Under the pieces are notes generated by a model. It searched no databases, had not been told where the DNA came from, and saw nothing but the letters and a program-made list of their open reading frames with translations. Of a stretch of 34,847 bases of DNA, positions 16,315 to 24,877 are shown in pieces. Position numbers and translations under genes: made by a program. The DNA is taken from NCBI RefSeq assembly GCF_030813355.1, contig NZ_JAUSUD010000034.1, positions 1-34,847 on the forward strand, in the 5' to 3' direction. The stretch is from Metabacillus malikii. Lineage in GTDB: Bacteria > Bacillota > Bacilli > Bacillales > Bacillaceae. Numbering within the stretch: position 1 is the stretch's first letter; each line of letters starts with the position of its first letter.

Positions 16315-16644
16315 GTGAAAAATAGAGAAGAAGCTATCAGCTATTGTTTGGAAATAGGTAATACATATGAAGATTACCCTTTTCGTGATAAAAATTGGAC
16401 ATTAATGTTGCATAAACACAACAAAAAAGTGTTTGCATGGATATTTGAAAAAGAGCGCCATATATGGATGAATGTAAAATGCGAACCAGGATTTTTAGAT
16501 TATTGGCGTCAGCTTTACAAGTCGGTAGTACCGGCATTTCATCTGAATAAAGACCATTGGAATTCGATTATTCTTGACGGCACTGTTCCTAATGAAGAAA
16601 TATATGACATGATCCAGCATAGCTATATGTTAACAAAAAATTGA
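16315..16644 (+). CDS. MmcQ/YjbR-family protein
   Basis: The GTG start at 16315 is preceded by GAGG. The 109-residue product begins MKNREEAISYCLEIGNTYED followed by YPFRDKNWTLMLHKHNKKVF, and ends with HWNSIILDGTVPNEEIYDMI, all characteristic of the MmcQ/YjbR (CyaY-like fold) family. Members are often annotated as DNA-binding proteins, but the biochemical role is not settled. The protein is of normal length, with no signal peptide. A strong terminator starts two bases after the stop. Confidence 0.8.
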   Translation: MKNREEAISYCLEIGNTYEDYPFRDKNWTLMLHKHNKKVFAWIFEKERHIWMNVKCEPGFLDYWRQLYKSVVPAFHLNKDHWNSIILDGTVPNEEIYDMIQHSYMLTKN

Positions 16645-16645
16645 T

Positions 16646-16680
16646 GGCATTGATTCAGCAAAAAGAATCAATGCCTTTTT
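16646..16680 (+). terminator. Terminator after the MmcQ/YjbR gene
   Basis: GGCATTGATTC (16646-16656) and GAATCAATGCC (16665-16675) form a perfect eleven-pair stem followed by TTTTT. Confidence 0.92.
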
Positions 16681-16714
16681 GTCTTACCCATTTTAATAAC
16701 GGCTGTTCATTTAA

Positions 16715-16792
16715 AATGTAAAGTCAGCTTGACATAAATAGTAATGTAAAGTAAACTTGACTTATCAATAAATGTATAGTGTGCTTTACATT
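16715..16792. promoter_or_regulatory. Repeated operator-like sites before the XRE gene
   Basis: A 22-base unit occurs at 16715-16736 and 16743-16764 (19 of 22 positions equal, 28-base period), each starting AATGTAAAGT and containing CTTGAC. An inverted copy of its first nine bases, CTTTACATT, lies at 16784-16792, just before the ribosome binding site. TTGACA inside the first unit and TAAACT 17 bases later could be a promoter. The layout suggests cooperative autorepression by the XRE protein encoded next. Confidence 0.55.
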
Positions 16793-16808
16793 TACAAAGG
16801 GAGGCATT

Positions 16809-17015
16809 ATGGAAAACAGAATTCGTGATTTGCGGAAAATGAATAAATTAACGCAGGAAGAATTGTCTAAACAAGTTGGCGTCTCACGGCAATCAATCAT
16901 TGCAATTGAATCAGGCAAATTCAATCCATCACTAGAGCTTGCCTATTATATTTCAAAGGTTTTCAATTGCACGATTGAAGAAGTGTTTATATTCGAAGAG
17001 AGGGGAATGGAATAA
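16809..17015 (+). CDS. XRE-family regulator (YozG-like, 68 aa)
   Basis: The start is the ATG at 16809 after AAAGGGAGG. The product is a minimal helix-turn-helix protein: MENRIRDLRKMNKLTQEELS, KQVGVSRQSIIAIESGKFNP and SLELAYYISKVFNCTIEEVF. This is the compact Cro/C1-type regulator common in Bacillales and archaea. Its stop shares one base with the start of a membrane-protein gene, so the two are co-translated. Repeated sites upstream suggest autoregulation. The same two-gene arrangement with different membrane partners recurs at 28976-29552. Confidence 0.85.
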   Translation: MENRIRDLRKMNKLTQEELSKQVGVSRQSIIAIESGKFNPSLELAYYISKVFNCTIEEVFIFEERGME

Positions 17016-17503
17016 TGGAGATTTCTATCGGTGGAATGATCGGATTGTATGGGGGAATGCTTTGCGGATTACTTGGCTGGTGGTTTGGCCGCAAAAAGGC
17101 GAGGAAAAACAGAGGGTTAGATGAAGTCTACTACCATATTTGGCAAAAGGCGAGGTCTTATTCATGGTATGTCACATTAGGAGCGATTTATGTACTCTTT
17201 TCGTTCATTATGTTTGGGATTGAATTAAGCCCTGCACTCGTTTTAGGTGTCTTGCTTTTAGCGCATTTAGGGAGTTGGGGTATCATTGGAACCGTTTTAT
17301 CCATCAACATGTCCAGTCCAGTCCCGTTGCAGCCATCTCGTGTAAAGTTTGGCATTAGCGTAGTTGCGGTATCGATTATTGTTTTTACGACAATCTCGAT
17401 AGTAACGAATAATTGGAAGTTTTTATTATTCAGTATTCTGCCTAATTTAGTTGGACTATTTAGTGCGCTTACACCAATTAGAAAAGATGCAGATTCAGAG
17501 TAA
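17015..17503 (+). CDS. Membrane protein paired with the XRE regulator
   Basis: The 162-residue product starts in TAATG, overlapping the regulator stop by one base. It has about four membrane segments: residues 5-25 (GMIGLYGGMLCGLLGWWFG), about 51-70, 73-95 and two near the C-terminus (VKFGISVVAVSIIVFTTISI and LLFSILPNLVGLFSALTP). A basic loop RKKARKNRG follows the first. I recognise no enzymatic motif. Such XRE-membrane pairs are widespread in Firmicutes; the membrane protein may sense or respond to a signal relayed by the regulator, which is inference. Confidence 0.7.
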   Translation: MEISIGGMIGLYGGMLCGLLGWWFGRKKARKNRGLDEVYYHIWQKARSYSWYVTLGAIYVLFSFIMFGIELSPALVLGVLLLAHLGSWGIIGTVLSINMSSPVPLQPSRVKFGISVVAVSIIVFTTISIVTNNWKFLLFSILPNLVGLFSALTPIRKDADSE

Positions 17504-17677
17504 TCCTACTGTTATTTGAGAAGATACCTTAACTTTTTTTCTCCTTTGGAAATGCTTATCAAAGGGGAAGGTGCCAAGTAACATTTAAATAGAAAAAAGT
17601 CACATTCAATTATGGATTCAGCGTAATTGAGCAATGGGAAAAGTGTAAATCCCTTACAATTAATTGTCAAATACTGT

Positions 17678-17706
17678 TTGACGAAATCATTTATTCATGT
17701 TAAATT
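17678..17706 (+). promoter_or_regulatory. Promoter of the MutS2-like leader transcript
   Basis: TTGACG (17678-17683), a 17-base spacer and TAAATT (17701-17706) form a good sigma-A promoter. Transcription would begin near 17713, about 380 bases before the MutS2-like start codon. Confidence 0.65.
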
Positions 17707-17737
17707 AAACTCATCATAGTAAAAGGTGTGGTGAAGT

Positions 17738-17761
17738 ATGTCCGTAGTAGGTATCAACTAA
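17738..17761 (+). CDS. Leader peptide MSVVGIN
   Basis: ATG at 17738 is preceded by AAAGGTGTGGTGAAG, a plausible ribosome binding site, and the frame reads MSVVGIN then TAA. It lies 25 bases after the predicted transcript start. Its last codons form the left arm of a hairpin followed by seven T's. Short peptides placed like this serve as ribosome-stalling sensors in leaders of antibiotic-inducible genes. The peptide is inferred from position and has no recognised homologue. Confidence 0.55.
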   Translation: MSVVGIN

Positions 17762-17787
17762 TTTTAGTTGAATAAGGTGCTTTTTTT
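17752..17787 (+). terminator. First leader hairpin with T run
   Basis: TCAACT (17754-17759) pairs with AGTTGA (17766-17771) around AATTTT, extended by a few A-T pairs, and is followed after AAGGTGC by TTTTTTT at 17781-17787. The stem overlaps the last codons and the stop of the leader peptide, so a ribosome halted there would keep it open. A second hairpin, CTGGT-CACT-ACCAG (17788-17801), and another T run (17817-17822) follow. Confidence 0.5.
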
Positions 17788-17978
17788 CTGGTCACTACCA
17801 GTTTATTAAGGTTGCCTTTTTTCGAATATGTTACTAAACATGTTTGAATACCTGCTATCAGACTGCTTCCATTTCATATATTCGCTTAGCTTGAATGTAA
17901 GAGAAAAAGCTTTAAGGGTGGACTATATCCTTTCATGCTTACTTTACGTCTTATTTATTCATGCCTATTCGAGATAAA

Positions 17979-18077
17979 CCCTTGTTTGTGACAAGAGGGT
18001 GCCCGCGGAAGCTTTCTGTCCAGTTTAGTTGTCTAAATTGGAAAGCAGAAAAGGCTTTTGCGGGCTTATTTTATTTG
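17979..18077 (+). terminator. Attenuator directly before the MutS2-like gene
   Basis: A first hairpin CCCTTGT/ACAAGAGGG (17979-17999) abuts a long one. In the latter GCCCGC (18001-18006), AAGC and TTTCTG pair with CAGAAA, GCTT and GCGGGC (ending 18065), followed by TTATTTTATTT. The T-rich tail ends 16 bases before the start codon at 18094. Because the promoter and a leader peptide lie upstream in the same transcript, this terminator should act as an attenuator. A stretch AGAAAAAGCTT (17902-17912) can pair with AAGCTTTCT in its left arm and could be an antiterminator, which is inference. Confidence 0.7.
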
Positions 18078-18093
18078 GAATGAGGACGATAAC

Positions 18094-19998
18094 ATGAATA
18101 AAATGACCTTTGAAAAATTACAATACAACGAATTGAAACATAAAGTGAAAACCCATTGTGTCAGCAGTTTAGGAAAACAGCTAATCGAAACATTACAGCC
18201 AAGCACGAACATAAAAGTTGTTCGTCATCGCTTAAACGAAACGAGTGAGGCCCGAAAGTTATTGGACGCAGAAAAACACTTGCCATTAACCGGCATTTCT
18301 AATATTACTAGCCATATTGAAAAAGTAGAAAAAGGTATGGTGTTAACTCCAGGAGAATTACTTGCAATTTCTGATTTTTTAAGAGGCTGCAGAAAAATCA
18401 AAAAGTTTATGGCAGATAAAGAATTTTTTGCACCTGTCCTTTACACCTATGCAATTTCGATGACGGAATTGCGAGGTATTGAAGAGGAAATCTTGTTTGC
18501 CATTAAAGGCAATCGCGTCGATTCAGGAGCAAGTAAAGAGCTAAAACGAATTCGAAATCAAATAGCTAAAAACGAGGAGAAAATCGAAGAACGGTTAAAT
18601 AAGTTTTTAAAAAGCGGTGTTAATAAAGAATATCTCCAAGAGTCCTATATTAGTAAGAAAAATGACCGGTTCACAATTCCGATTAAAGCATCGTTTAAAA
18701 ATCATGTACCTGGAACAATTATAGAAACATCCTCTAAAGGATCGACCGTATTCATAGAACCTGAAGCTGTCTCAAAGCTAAATGTGGAATTATTAAGTTT
18801 GAAATCGGAGGAATCCGTTGAGGAATATCAAATACTAGCAACGTTAACTGGAGCAATTTATGAATCCCTTCATGAAATAACGGTGAATATTGAATGCATC
18901 AGCCAGTACGACATGATTTTTGCGAAAGCCAAGTACAGCAAAAGTAATGATGCTATCGAACCGAAAATCAACGACTATGGATATATCAAATTAATTCAAA
19001 GTAAACACCCATTACTAGAAGGCAATATTGTCCCATTGGATTTTGAAATTGGTGAAAATTATCGAAGTTTAGTTATAACAGGTCCGAATGCAGGTGGGAA
19101 AACCGTCGTTTTAAAGACAATTGGTATGTTAACTTTAGCGGTCATGTCAGGGTTTCATATTAGTGCAAAACGAGGAACGGAATTGGCCATCTTTGACCAC
19201 GTGTTTGTAGATATTGGTGATAATCAAAGCATCGAGAATGCCCTAAGTACGTTTTCCTCCCATATGAAAAATATCGCCGAGATTATGAGTGCTGCCAATA
19301 ATAATACTTTGCTCCTATTCGATGAAATTGGCAGTGGAACAGAACCGAATGAAGGTGCTGCATTAGCAATCGCAATACTAGAAGAGTTTTATCATATCGG
19401 GTGTATCACAGTCGCAACAACTCATTATGGAGAAATTAAACGGTATTCCGAAATGCACGATGACTTTATGAATGCAGCGATGTTATTTAATAGTGCTGAA
19501 TTGAAGCCGATGTATAAGCTATTAATAGGTAAATCAGGTGACAGTAACGCCCTTTGGATTTCAAGCAGAATGAAAATCCGTAAACATGTTTTGGAACGGG
19601 CACAATTATATATCGATAATAAAAATTATAATCTCAAAATAATGCAAGAAAACAAACGGAAAAAACCAGTCCATGAAGAGGAACAGCCGCTAGAGACATA
19701 TCAATATGAAACCGGTGACCGGGTCAGGTTAATCAACCAGGATGATTTTGCAATCGTCTATGAGCCAAAAGATACATTCAATAACATTAAACTGTTCTAT
19801 AACGGTGAAATAGTAGAAGTGAATAGTAAGCGAATTGAATTAGACATTAAAGCTACACAATTATATCCTGAAGGCTATGATGTCAACACCTTATTTACCA
19901 GTTACGAAGACAGAAAACTCCAGCATGATTTGGAAAGAGGTTCGAAAAAGGCGCTACGAAAGGTTCAAAAGGAGATTAGAAATCGAAATCAAGAATAG
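18094..19998 (+). CDS. MutS2-like ATPase lacking the Smr domain
   Basis: The start is placed at the ATG at 18094 (MNKMTFEKLQYNELKHKVKT), eight bases after GAGGA; the product has 634 residues. It follows MutS2 throughout: N-terminal lever and clamp, GTIIETSSKGSTVFIEPEAV, Walker A TGPNAGGKT near 328-336, and LLLFDEIGSGTEP near 407-419, then a helical region and a KOW-like beta domain (ETGDRVRLINQDDFAIV). Canonical MutS2 is about 785 residues and ends in an Smr nuclease; here the C-terminus is instead a short charged tail (RKLQHDLERGSKKALRKVQK). MutS2 acts on collided ribosomes, splitting them through its ATPase. An Smr-less paralogue behind an attenuator leader suggests an inducible ribosome-rescue or antibiotic-tolerance factor, which is inference. 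Confidence 0.82.
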   Translation: MNKMTFEKLQYNELKHKVKTHCVSSLGKQLIETLQPSTNIKVVRHRLNETSEARKLLDAEKHLPLTGISNITSHIEKVEKGMVLTPGELLAISDFLRGCRKIKKFMADKEFFAPVLYTYAISMTELRGIEEEILFAIKGNRVDSGASKELKRIRNQIAKNEEKIEERLNKFLKSGVNKEYLQESYISKKNDRFTIPIKASFKNHVPGTIIETSSKGSTVFIEPEAVSKLNVELLSLKSEESVEEYQILATLTGAIYESLHEITVNIECISQYDMIFAKAKYSKSNDAIEPKINDYGYIKLIQSKHPLLEGNIVPLDFEIGENYRSLVITGPNAGGKTVVLKTIGMLTLAVMSGFHISAKRGTELAIFDHVFVDIGDNQSIENALSTFSSHMKNIAEIMSAANNNTLLLFDEIGSGTEPNEGAALAIAILEEFYHIGCITVATTHYGEIKRYSEMHDDFMNAAMLFNSAELKPMYKLLIGKSGDSNALWISSRMKIRKHVLERAQLYIDNKNYNLKIMQENKRKKPVHEEEQPLETYQYETGDRVRLINQDDFAIVYEPKDTFNNIKLFYNGEIVEVNSKRIELDIKATQLYPEGYDVNTLFTSYEDRKLQHDLERGSKKALRKVQKEIRNRNQE

Positions 19999-20073
19999 TT
20001 GTTTAAACTTAATGAAGTCATTTCGGAATTGGCAGAGTACATCTGATACTTAAGTCAAAAAGCCGAACACTCA

Positions 20074-20125
20074 AGAAACGGGCACATTTTCTGTAAATAG
20101 GAAAGTGCCCGTTTCTATTTTTATT
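20074..20125 (+). terminator. Strong terminator after the MutS2-like gene
   Basis: AGAAACGGGCAC with TTTTC (20074-20091) pairs with GGAAA and GTGCCCGTTTCT (ending 20116), followed by ATTTTTATTT. It separates this gene from the convergent small membrane gene. Confidence 0.92.
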
Positions 20126-20182
20126 TATACATGAGAATTTGAAATTGCAGCTCTGAGGGGCGAAGTTTTCCCCACATAATTT

Positions 20183-20377
20183 TTACCCACTATTTTCTTG
20201 CTTCTTTCGATACCGATTCACAACAGTATCACCAATTAACCCAATCCATGTTGAGACTAAGAAAAAATGAAAGTATGGATATAAAAAATCCCTCCCAATA
20301 TTAAAAAATGTCAAAGTGATTGCCACAACACCGATAAACGTTAACGTTTGAAACAGCAAAGTTAATTTTCTTAACAT
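20183..20377 (-). CDS. Small two-helix membrane protein
   Basis: The minus-strand ATG at 20377 follows GAGGTG nine bases upstream. The 64-residue product has two membrane segments (LTLLFQTLTFIGVVAITLTF and YPYFHFFLVSTWIGLIGDTV) and a basic tail NRYRKKQENSG. No family is recognised. It is convergent with the MutS2-like gene and divergent from the TetR operon, so it is a single-gene unit. Confidence 0.55.
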   Translation of the reverse strand: MLRKLTLLFQTLTFIGVVAITLTFFNIGRDFLYPYFHFFLVSTWIGLIGDTVVNRYRKKQENSG

Positions 20378-20519
20378 AATTACTCACACCTCATACTTTT
20401 AAGTAATTTCGTAGAACATAAATGTAAGAATAGAAGTTTCTCAGAATATTAGAACCAATTATAAGAAAGAACCACCAAATTGTAAATATATACAAAGGAA
20501 AATATTTCATATCCAATTG

Positions 20520-20570
20520 TTGACAAATTAGACTGAGCATCATATATTATAAATAGACCGACCGTCAGTC
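20520..20570 (+). promoter_or_regulatory. Promoter and TetR operator of the exporter operon
   Basis: TTGACA (20520-20525) and TATATT (20543-20548) are 17 bases apart. At 20556-20570 the palindrome GACCGACCGTCAGTC (GACYGAC around one base with GTCRGTC) covers the expected transcript start. GACCGACnGTCGGTC-like sequences are typical targets of TetR repressors that control exporters, and the next gene is such a repressor. Confidence 0.78.
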
Positions 20571-20592
20571 GATATATAAAGCGAGGTATAAA

Positions 20593-21213
20593 ATGAGAAT
20601 ATCAAAGGACTACGAAGAACGGAGAAATGAAATCTTAGATACGGCAGAGAAACTTTTTACTAAAAAGGGATATGAGAAATGTACAGTTAACGATATTTTG
20701 AGAGAAATCTCAATTGCGAAAGGAACATTTTATTACTATTTCAAATCGAAGCAAGAAGTGTTAGAGGCAATCGTGACAAGATATACAGATTTCATGATGA
20801 CTAAAGTGCAAGCTGTGATGAATCAGGACCTTCAACCTGAACAAAAATTCATGCAAGTCTTTTTAGCAATGCGAATAAACAACGAGGTGGGAGAAGAGGT
20901 GCTTAATGAAATGCATCAACCTGATAACGCATTATTGCACCAAAAAACGTTACAAGAAATTGTTGAAAAGATAGCACCTGTACTTGTTGAAATCATCGAG
21001 GAAGGAATCGATAAAAACGTTTGGCAATGCAAATATCCGCTACAATACATGCAAATATTTTTAGCATCATCATTGACGTTAACAGATGAAGGGATATTTG
21101 AAATGGATGCCGATGCACAAATGAACCTCGGTGCATTAATCTCATTGTTAGAAAAAATGTTAGAAGTAAAAGAAGACTTTTTCATGACGATGTTTTTAGA
21201 AAACTGGGGTTAA
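20593..21213 (+). CDS. TetR-family repressor of the exporter operon
   Basis: The 206-residue protein has a canonical TetR DNA-binding domain (YEERRNEILDTAEKLFTKKG, EKCTVNDILREISIAKGTFY, YYFKSKQEVLEAIVTRY) followed by an all-helical ligand domain. The ATG is preceded by AAAGCGAGG. It is the first gene of a four-gene operon with an MFS exporter, a permease and an ABC ATPase, and the palindrome at 20556-20570 in its own promoter is its probable operator. It is likely induced by a substrate of the exporters. The inducer is unknown. Confidence 0.88.
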   Translation: MRISKDYEERRNEILDTAEKLFTKKGYEKCTVNDILREISIAKGTFYYYFKSKQEVLEAIVTRYTDFMMTKVQAVMNQDLQPEQKFMQVFLAMRINNEVGEEVLNEMHQPDNALLHQKTLQEIVEKIAPVLVEIIEEGIDKNVWQCKYPLQYMQIFLASSLTLTDEGIFEMDADAQMNLGALISLLEKMLEVKEDFFMTMFLENWG

Positions 21214-21245
21214 TCGCAAATCATAAAAACTATTAGGGGGACACG

Positions 21246-22526
21246 ATGAAAAAATTTATGGTCATCTGGGCTGGAGAACTCATTTCAATGATTGGCAGTG
21301 GGATGACAGCATTTGCTGTTGCCGTGTATGTTTATCAGCTATCCGGAAGTGCCGCAGCCGTGTCGCTTGCCACATTGTGCGCCTATCTTCCAGCAATTCT
21401 CTTCAACCCAATTGGTGGTGTGCTTGCTGACCGTTATGATCGCAGGCTGATGATGATTCTTGGCGATTCTTTATCGATTATTGGACTTCTCATCATATTA
21501 ATAAGCATTCAAACCGGTATTGTTGGCATCTTCCCGATTCTAATTGGAGTTGCGATTAACTCGATATTTATAGGGTTACTTGAACCTGCATACAAAGCAA
21601 CGATAACAGACCTCTTAACAGAAGAACAATACGCAAAGGGGAGCGCATTACTGCAAATGGCCGGTGCCTCAAAGTATTTAATCTCACCGTTTGTTGCCGG
21701 ACTACTCCTTTCTATTGCCGACATTCGACTCATCCTCATCTTAGATATCGCAACAATTTTCATCACTGTAATTACAATTCAGCTTGTCCGCAAAAACATA
21801 CCATATGTTAAACCAATTAAGAAGCAACGTCATTTTCTTCATGAAATCAAAGAAGGATTCAAAGTTCTATCCTTCAATAAGACCGTGAGCCAATTAATTT
21901 TTCTCATGGCGTGTGTATGTTTTTTTGTAGGAATTATTCAAACGATGATTGCCCCAATGATACTTGCCTTTGCAAATGCCAAAACACTCGGAACGATAGA
22001 ATCTGTCAGTGCAGTAGGCATGCTTATTGGCAGTATCATTATCAGTAGTGTAAAAATGAAAGGTGGCTATGTGAAAACACTGATTCTTTCTTTCATGACA
22101 ACTGGTTTGTTTATGGCACTTGTCGGTACAACGACGAATGTCCTGTTGCTAATCGGCTATTGTTTTATGTTCTTTCTCACATTGCCATTCATCAATACTT
22201 GCGCAGACGTATTACTTCGGATGAACATTCCAAATGACGTTCAAGGAAGAGCGTGGGGGATGATTAGCATTCTGACACAGGCAGGGTATGTTGTCGCATA
22301 TTCGATCTCAGGACTGCTTGCTGAATTTCTATTCGAGCCACTGCTTGGAAAAGAAGGGGTTCTTGCAAGTACTGTCGGACAGTGGATTGGTACCGGACAA
22401 GGACGAGGTATTGCCTTCATGCTTATCATCACAGGGCTTACCATGGTCATATGTGCGTGTCTGTTCGGCTTCAAAAAAACAATCAAAAAGATGGGAAGTA
22501 TGAGCGATGAAGTGGTTACTCGTTAA
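21246..22526 (+). CDS. MFS drug exporter (MefA-like)
   Basis: The 426-residue protein is a twelve-helix major facilitator transporter of the macrolide-efflux-like group, starting MKKFMVIWAGELISMIGSGM, with the loop 2-3 signature GGVLADRYDRRLMMILGD and a central loop rich in lysine and histidine (KPIKKQRHFLHEIKEGFKVL). It probably extrudes a drug or peptide by proton antiport. The ATG follows AGGGGGG 32 bases after the repressor stop, and its 3' end overlaps the permease gene by 20 bases, so all are expressed together. Substrate not determined. Confidence 0.85.
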   Translation: MKKFMVIWAGELISMIGSGMTAFAVAVYVYQLSGSAAAVSLATLCAYLPAILFNPIGGVLADRYDRRLMMILGDSLSIIGLLIILISIQTGIVGIFPILIGVAINSIFIGLLEPAYKATITDLLTEEQYAKGSALLQMAGASKYLISPFVAGLLLSIADIRLILILDIATIFITVITIQLVRKNIPYVKPIKKQRHFLHEIKEGFKVLSFNKTVSQLIFLMACVCFFVGIIQTMIAPMILAFANAKTLGTIESVSAVGMLIGSIIISSVKMKGGYVKTLILSFMTTGLFMALVGTTTNVLLLIGYCFMFFLTLPFINTCADVLLRMNIPNDVQGRAWGMISILTQAGYVVAYSISGLLAEFLFEPLLGKEGVLASTVGQWIGTGQGRGIAFMLIITGLTMVICACLFGFKKTIKKMGSMSDEVVTR

Positions 22527-24858
22527 AAACGATTTTAAAAGAAATAAACTTATTAATCTTGCATTGTTTATGTTTATCATGTTTTCAAGCGTTTTAGCGA
22601 TTCTATCTGTCATCGTCGCATCGCAAACAATGATTTCCATTTCAGAGTTATATAAAAAAGCAGAGCCAGCACATTTTTTACAAATGCACAAAGGAGACAT
22701 AAACGAGTCTGAAATTGATACTTTTATGTCCGAGCACGAGCTAGTTACCTATTGGCAGACAGTTACAATGCTTACAGTATATGGCGAATCGCTAACAATA
22801 ATCAGTGAAGAAACATACAACCTTTCCGATTCCCGTCTAGACATTGGCTTAGTTAAACAAAATGAAACGAAAGACTTACTATTGAACGCGAATCATGAAA
22901 AAGTAACCCTTCAAAAAGGTGAAATCGGCATGCCCATTCTCTTAAAGGACATGTACGGCATGGAAATCGGTGACCATGTCCAACTATCTAGTCAAGGTGT
23001 TTCAAAAGAATTTATTATTACAGAATTCATACTCGATTCAATGATGAATTCGCCAATGGCCTCTTCGACTAGAATTCTTTTAAGTGACGACGACTTTGAA
23101 GCTTTATCTAACCAAGTCGGTGAAAGGGAATATTTAATTGAAGCTTATTTTCATGATGCAAATGAAGCATCAGACTTTCAAACGGCATATGAAAACAGTG
23201 GCCTTCCCCAAAACGGTCAAGCAATCACTTATACGATCATTTTTATTCTAAGTGCATTAACCGATATTACAACGGTCTTTATGCTGTTATTAGTAAGTAT
23301 CCTCTTAATCATCGTTTCATTTATCTGTGTGAAATTTACACTCATGGCAACGTTGGAGGAAGAACTAACAGAAATCGGGACGATGAAAGCAATTGGTATT
23401 CAATTTTCAGATATAAGAAACCTATATCTCTATAAATATCGATTTATCGCAACCACAGCAATTATGACCGGATATTTCGCGGCACTCCACCTAAGCACAA
23501 TTTTCACAAAACATATCAGCGCCACTTTTGGAGATCAAGGTATGTACACAATAACAATTCTTATATCAATTACTGCAGGGTTACTCGTCTTTGTATTCAC
23601 TAACTATTATTGTAGCAAACTATTGAAAAAGTTAAAAAAGCTCTCTGTTGTCACAGCACTGCTTCACGGCGAGGGCCTAGACAAAAAAAAACGGAAAACC
23701 AAGTCGGGACTTTCTAAATCGAAAGTATTACCGGTTAACTGGTTAGTAAGCATTCGAGACGTTTACCAAGAGCGGAGAAATTGGAGCATGATGTTTGTCG
23801 TCGTCCTCATAGCCGTCTTGTTAATCTTAATCCCCGTAAATTTAATGAATACATTAAAAGAACCAAGATTGATAACATACATGGGTAGTTCACTCGAAGA
23901 CATTTTAATTGAGGTAGAAAATGGAGAAAACCTTGAAAATGACGCAGCCGATGTAAAATTACTTGTTAAAAATGACACTAATCTCAAGTCATACCAGGAA
24001 TACCGCCGCGTACGTGTTCAAACGTCCGATGCTGAAGGGGAAAAAATGAACCTTCATATTGATTATGGAGAAAAAGCTGGAAGCGGCTTGCAATATGTTA
24101 GCGGAAAAGCCCCGGAAACCGAAAATGAAATCGCCATCTCCTACCTAAATGCCGAAAAAATCGGTAAAACGACAGGTGATAACATCGTCCTTTTCACAAA
24201 CGGGAAAGAACAGCCATTTCTCATCTCAGGTGTCTATCAAGATGTGACTAGCGGCGGCTATACAGCAAAAGCAACACACAATTTTTCAACACTGCAACCA
24301 GTAAAGGTTACATTCTCGACTCATCTAAAAGAAGGTATAGACCCAGAAAAGAAAGCAAGTGAATGGTCTGAGATCCTCGGTGCAGGTGTCTCAGTCAACT
24401 CGATGTCACAATTCATCGACCAAACATTAGGCGGCGTTGTTCACCAACTGCAAACAATTGTACTAGCGATAACATTGATAGGCGCCTCCCTCGTCATGCT
24501 CGTTACGGGCTTATATTTAAAACTGCGTCTAGCAAAGGATCGCTCAGCAATCGCCGTATTAAAAGCAATCGGATTTTCTGAGCAGGATATCAAGAAGCAA
24601 TACATGATAAAAATCGGCACCGTTTCACTAGCAGGTATTCTAACAGGCACGATTTTAACTGAGGTTTTAGACGAACCAATCATCAATGTCGGCTTAAGTA
24701 TAGCTGGTCTAGGAATCAAAAACGTGGAGCTATTTACCAATCCAGTCATTACCTATCTCATCTGTCCGTTTTGCCTATTGCTGTTAACACTTTTTATCAC
24801 AAAGCGTTCAATGAGATCGATTCAAAATTATCACATAATGAAAATGATAAAGGAATAA
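22507..24858 (+). CDS. FtsX-like ABC transporter permease
   Basis: The 783-residue protein has the duplicated layout of FtsX/MacB-type permeases. There is a membrane segment near residues 15-38, then a large extracellular domain and three helices at about 242-370, including the ELTEIGTMKAIGIQFSDIRN motif. A second membrane entry lies near 425-445, followed by another extracellular domain and three C-terminal helices (about 648-672, 700-720, 746-765) with AIAVLKAIGFSEQDIKKQYM. Such permeases work with a separate ATPase in antimicrobial-peptide or lipoprotein handling, moving substrate by a mechanical stroke from outside. It overlaps the MFS gene and is followed 19 bases later by the ATPase. 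Confidence 0.87.
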   Translation: MKWLLVKNDFKRNKLINLALFMFIMFSSVLAILSVIVASQTMISISELYKKAEPAHFLQMHKGDINESEIDTFMSEHELVTYWQTVTMLTVYGESLTIISEETYNLSDSRLDIGLVKQNETKDLLLNANHEKVTLQKGEIGMPILLKDMYGMEIGDHVQLSSQGVSKEFIITEFILDSMMNSPMASSTRILLSDDDFEALSNQVGEREYLIEAYFHDANEASDFQTAYENSGLPQNGQAITYTIIFILSALTDITTVFMLLLVSILLIIVSFICVKFTLMATLEEELTEIGTMKAIGIQFSDIRNLYLYKYRFIATTAIMTGYFAALHLSTIFTKHISATFGDQGMYTITILISITAGLLVFVFTNYYCSKLLKKLKKLSVVTALLHGEGLDKKKRKTKSGLSKSKVLPVNWLVSIRDVYQERRNWSMMFVVVLIAVLLILIPVNLMNTLKEPRLITYMGSSLEDILIEVENGENLENDAADVKLLVKNDTNLKSYQEYRRVRVQTSDAEGEKMNLHIDYGEKAGSGLQYVSGKAPETENEIAISYLNAEKIGKTTGDNIVLFTNGKEQPFLISGVYQDVTSGGYTAKATHNFSTLQPVKVTFSTHLKEGIDPEKKASEWSEILGAGVSVNSMSQFIDQTLGGVVHQLQTIVLAITLIGASLVMLVTGLYLKLRLAKDRSAIAVLKAIGFSEQDIKKQYMIKIGTVSLAGILTGTILTEVLDEPIINVGLSIAGLGIKNVELFTNPVITYLICPFCLLLLTLFITKRSMRSIQNYHIMKMIKE

Positions 24859-24877
24859 AGAAAGACGGAGGTGCAAG

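Noticed and set aside
17531-17570. Terminator after the membrane gene ending at 17503
   Set aside because: CTCCTTTG/CAAAGGGG can pair, but the T run precedes the hairpin on the + strand and is an A run after it on the minus strand.
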